DNA from: Prorocentrum cordatum
Lineage: Eukaryota > Sar > Dinophyceae > Prorocentrales > Prorocentraceae
Direction: 5' to 3'
Assembly (NCBI GenBank): GCA_963575745.1
Contig: CAUYUJ010022393.1
Location: 75,001-127,500 of the forward strand
DNA length: 52,500 nt
Shown here one piece after another: positions 49,540-52,500 of the stretch. The position numbers and the translations under genes are program-made. Below the pieces are notes generated by a model that saw only the letters and a list, made by a program, of their open reading frames with translations, was not told where the DNA came from and made no database searches. Within the stretch, counting starts at the first letter, position 1. The number at the start of each line of letters is the position of its first letter.

Positions 49540-50090
49540 GCAGCGCGTGGGCCCCCGTTCCGCCCGCCCTGGAAATTCTCTATTGTTTCTTGGAACGCTC
49601 AGAGACTAGTCGGTACTCAGTAGACGCCGCTTCCGCTCTCGAGGAAAAAATAGCACGTCGATTGCTCAATCTCTCCGCTCGTCACTACATCGTTTGCATT
49701 CGAGAAGCTGGATGAGCAGCCCGCGATGTTCGACATGTTCTGAAAGCGACGGCTGGCGGATTTGCTTTTGGCGCGTTCTGTGATATAGCAAACCCTGAAG
49801 CTGAGACTGCCCCCGCTGGCGACGTCATCATCATGGTCCACCCGCGCGCGCGCGAGCTCTTTCAACGCATCTCTAATCGCGCTTTGATCGATGGGCGAGC
49901 GCGCGCGGTCGAGTGGCCTGGGTCTCGCGGCACGCTGCGCGTCTTCAACGTAAGCATTAACCCCGGGCAGCCTGGGGCAGCGCCAAAGAACTGCCTCCGG
50001 CTCGCGGAAAGTGCGCCAGCCCCCCAGCACGAGGCCCTGAACTTCATCGCTGGCGACCTCGGTCTGCGCCCCCCATGCTATGTCTCAGTT
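49540..50090 (+). pseudogene. LINE-D endonuclease remnant
   Basis: Motifs visible in separate frames: F-S-I-V-S-W-N-A-Q-R-L (catalytic Asn, nt ~49,575), I-S-N-R-A-L-I-D-G-R-A, L-R-V-F-N-V-S-I and F-I-A-G-D-L-G-L (nt ~50,045; the usual G-D-x-N has Gly for Asn). The Q-E and S-D-H motifs were not found. Stops and phase changes between the blocks show it is dead. Confidence 0.55.
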
Positions 50091-51104
50091 GCTCCCCCGA
50101 TTTGTTGTGTCCATGCGCGAGGTCGAACGGCCTCGCCCTGCCCATCGCATCGGACACCGTCTCGCAGTGATTTTCACGTTCAGGGTCGCGCCGGCGCTGC
50201 ATCCAATGTCGCCCGCGTTGTCTAGGCCGCTCGGTTGGGTCGCATGCGTGCCAGCACGCGCGCCGCGCAGTTGCTCGACTATGGCTCGCGCTCGCTCGTG
50301 GCCGGCATAGCGCGTGAGAAACGAGCCCTGCGCGATCATCGTCTGGCGGTCTTGTCGCCGCCCCTCAAGACCTTTCGGGGCGTCGAGAGCGCGCCCCCCT
50401 CGGTCTCCAAACGCCCCTCGTTCCCCGTCACACGCCAGGACGTGCGCGACGAGGTGGGCGTCGACTCCGATGACCCCTTCCAGGCCCTAGAAGGAAGGTG
50501 AAGGCGTCGTCCGAGCAGGGGGCCACAAAATAATGCGTGAATTTGAGCGAGCTGGAGCAGCAGGCACCCCCGAGAACGCGTCTTGGTTTCTGGTGGCCAT
50601 GCGCATGATTGGCCCCTAACGATTACCCATAATCAAGACCATGTAGATCTGGCATCGAGAGCGCTTCGCGCTTATCCCAAGCTCGGCGAATGCATCGACG
50701 ACGCCGCCCTCGCTTGAATAGACTTGGCCGGATTCCACGCCCATCTCGCCTCGCTCAATTCTGGCCCACCCGAGGATCGGATTCGCGAGGGGAAGGAGGG
50801 GGGCCCCCCGAGCCCCAGAAGCAGCTTGAGAGGATCCAGATAGGCAGTTATATGTCTTCGTATGGGATCGGTTAGGAGGCGTATCTCTCTGGCTGAGGTG
50901 TCGGACCCCTCGGGCGAGCACATCGCTGGTCCTGGCGAGGTCCGTGCACATCTCGGGTGTACCTGTGGGCGAGTCCACGCCCGTGTTTCTCCTGGTCCTG
51001 AGGCTCGGCTCCAGCTCGAGCATTCGCGCGCCCGCCTCCCGGGCGCGCCCGGTCGACTCTCGGGCGCGAAGAGTTCAGCGCACTTGTTTTAATAAGGGAA
51101 CGCG

Positions 51105-51930
51105 ATGCAGCTCCTGGGCCCGATGGGCAGCCGCACTCCGCGCTGGCGCGAGCTGGCGACTTCGCGCGCCAGATGTTGCGCGACGTGCGTCGCGAGCTGC
51201 AGGGGGGCCGGTCGCCCGCGCCGAACTTCGACGAGGGCGACGCCGTCTTCCTGGTCAAATGCACCGAGCAGAACGACAATGCTGGGCTTTTCCGTTCACC
51301 AGACAAGACTCGTCCGATCGCACTGGGTGACGGCGACAACGAACTTCTTTCTGTTGCTGGTAACTTTCCTATGGGCTATGCTTGGCAGCTTTCGCGCGTC
51401 GGCTTCCAGCGATGATTCATCGAGAACCGCTCCATGGGTCTGTATCTGTTGCAGCTGGAGGGCTACGTGCTTCACAGGCGGGTTCAAAGCTGCTTTCTGG
51501 GCGCTGGTTTCATTCTCTTCTACAGTGAGGGTGCATTTCCCGCGCTCGCGAACGAACATATCTTCCGGGTTCTTGAGATGCCTGAAATTCCGGAACATGT
51601 TCGGCAGCGCGTGCAGCTGCTTCATTCCAACGCGCAGATCTCCGTGCCCTTTGGCGGCGCTCGCGCAAGGCGCTATTGTCCGAATCGAGGCGCCAAGCAG
51701 GTTTGCCCTTTGTCTGGCAGTTTGTCCGCGCTGGCCGTCGACTCAGCGTCCGGGACGTCGGCGGCCTGTCTTCCCCCTCAAGCATCTGCGTTAGGCGCCT
51801 TCGCCGACGGCCCGTGGGCGGGCTGCGCCGGCGCGTTCACCGCACTGGCCACCGCGCTGCCCATCCAGAGCTTCAGCACTCGGGCCACTGGTCTCAAGCT
51901 CGACTTGAAAAGGATGAGGTCGGTCCTGAC
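51105..51930 (+). pseudogene. LINE-D reverse transcriptase remnant
   Basis: Blocks over two frames: C-T-E-Q-N-D ... F-R-S-P-D-K-T-R-P-I-A-L-G-D-G-D-N-E (nt 51,250-51,340), F-I-E-N-R-S-M, then F-I-L-F-Y-S-E-G-A-F-P-A, where the first catalytic Asp position is Tyr, then K-Q-V-C-P-L-S-G-S-L-S-A-L-A-V-D and F-A-D-G-P, where the second catalytic Asp is Gly. Later T-G-L-K-L-D-L-K-R. The order is right for a LINE RT, both catalytic sites are damaged, and the satellite follows within 40 bases. Confidence 0.65.
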
Positions 51931-51942
51931 AAGGACGGGGGG

Positions 51943-52500
51943 CCGGCCGGGAGTCGCCGGGTGCCGGGTGCCGGGTGCCGGGTGCCGGGTGCCGGGTGCC
52001 GGGTGCCGGGTCGCCGGGTCGCCGGGTCGCCGGGTCGCCGGGTGCCGGGTGCCGGGTGCCGGGTGCCGGGTGCCGGGTGCCGGGTGCCGGGTTGCCGGGT
52101 CGCCGGGTCGCCGGGTCGCCAAGTGCCGGGTGCCGGGTGCCGGGTGCCGGGTGCCGGGTGCCGGGTGCTGGGTGCCGGGTGCCGGTCGCCGGGTCGCGGG
52201 GTCGCCGGGTCGCCGGGTGCCGGGTGCCGGGTGCCGGGTCCGGGGTCCCGGGTCGCCGGCCGGGTCGCCGGGTCGCCGGTCGCCGGGTCGCGGGTCGCCG
52301 GCTGCCGGGTGCCGGGTGCGAGGTGCCGGGTCGCCGGGTCGCCGGGTGCCGGGTGCCGGGTAGCCGGGTCGCCGGGTGCCGGGCGCTGGATGCCGGGTGC
52401 TGGGTGCCGGGTGCCGGGTTGCCGGGCCGGGTGCCGGGTCGCGGGGTGCTGGGTCGCCGGGTCGCCGGGCCGGGTCGCCGGGTGCCGGGTCGCCGGGTCG
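51943..52500. repeat. GC-rich satellite of mixed 7-bp and 8-bp units
   Basis: Runs of GCCGGGT (7 bp) alternate with runs of GCCGGGTC (8 bp). The first cycles are about six 7-mers then about four 8-mers, repeated, giving a higher-order period near 75 bp before order decays toward the window end. Variants include GCTGGGT, GCGGGGT and CCAAGT. It continues past the window. Confidence 0.9.

Larger units (their letters stand above)
48024..51940 (+). mobile_element. LINE-D, non-LTR retrotransposon (decayed)
   Basis: ORF1-like coiled coil, endonuclease and RT remnants follow the spliced-leader relict in LINE order on the + strand, broken by many frameshifts and stops. The 3' end is hidden by the satellite that starts at about 51,943. 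The stretch 50.5-51.1 kb has no recognisable blocks. Confidence 0.65.

Noticed and set aside
1-52500. tRNA, rRNA or snRNA genes
   Set aside because: No cloverleaf A/B box pairs, rRNA core motifs or U6-like sequence were recognised by eye; a covariance-model scan would be needed to exclude small RNAs.

Overview
The window looks like nuclear DNA of a dinoflagellate. Three degenerate copies of the dinoflagellate spliced leader (DinoSL) sit in the DNA at about 33.12, 40.81 and 47.99 kb. Each copy is followed by a second, truncated copy, as expected when trans-spliced mRNA has been reverse-transcribed and reinserted. The rest fits a large dinoflagellate genome: GC-rich, gene-poor, full of decayed Ty1/copia and LINE retroelements, microsatellites and minisatellites, with few intact genes. 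I see no tRNA, rRNA, CRISPR array or bacterial-type operon.

Region 1 (1-21,060) is one block of + strand, retroelement-like coding sequence broken by stops and frameshifts. It opens with Cys/His-rich and coiled-coil segments. A complete Ty1/copia-order pol series follows: gag-like with a CCCH finger, aspartic protease, integrase, reverse transcriptase, RNase H. After this come about 11 kb of reading frames mostly of unknown family, including one with an RNA 2'-phosphotransferase (KptA/Tpt1)-like signature. Throughout this block, and as far as I can see only here, lies a dispersed family of about 25-35 nt imperfect hairpins. They have an NCA triloop, a 4-6 bp inner helix, usually a 1-2 nt bulge on the 3' arm, and an outer helix. 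Stem sequences differ from copy to copy while pairing is kept. I found about 27 sites by eye, all in the same orientation. This is the most unusual signal in the window.

Region 2 (21-32 kb) is GC-rich and mostly without genes. It holds degenerate short repeats, a coding exon of 25-residue tandem repeats (23.76-24.52 kb, + strand), diverged minisatellites, and a 466-codon minus-strand reading frame (28.3-29.7 kb) whose His/Cys pattern resembles a segment of region 1.

Region 3 (32-52.5 kb) is a same-strand cluster of four LINE-type elements. LINE-A (33.12-38.13 kb) has ORF1, endonuclease and RT, all broken. LINE-B (40.81-43.47 kb) is a fragment. LINE-C (44.9-47.44 kb) has an uninterrupted endonuclease frame with a C-terminal Cys/His motif but no recognisable RT. 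LINE-D (47.99-51.94 kb) has ORF1, endonuclease and RT remnants. A, B and D begin with DinoSL relicts directly after a microsatellite or pyrimidine tract. The window ends in a 7/8-bp GC-rich satellite.

All calls were made by eye from translations and motif reading. No alignment or database search was run.
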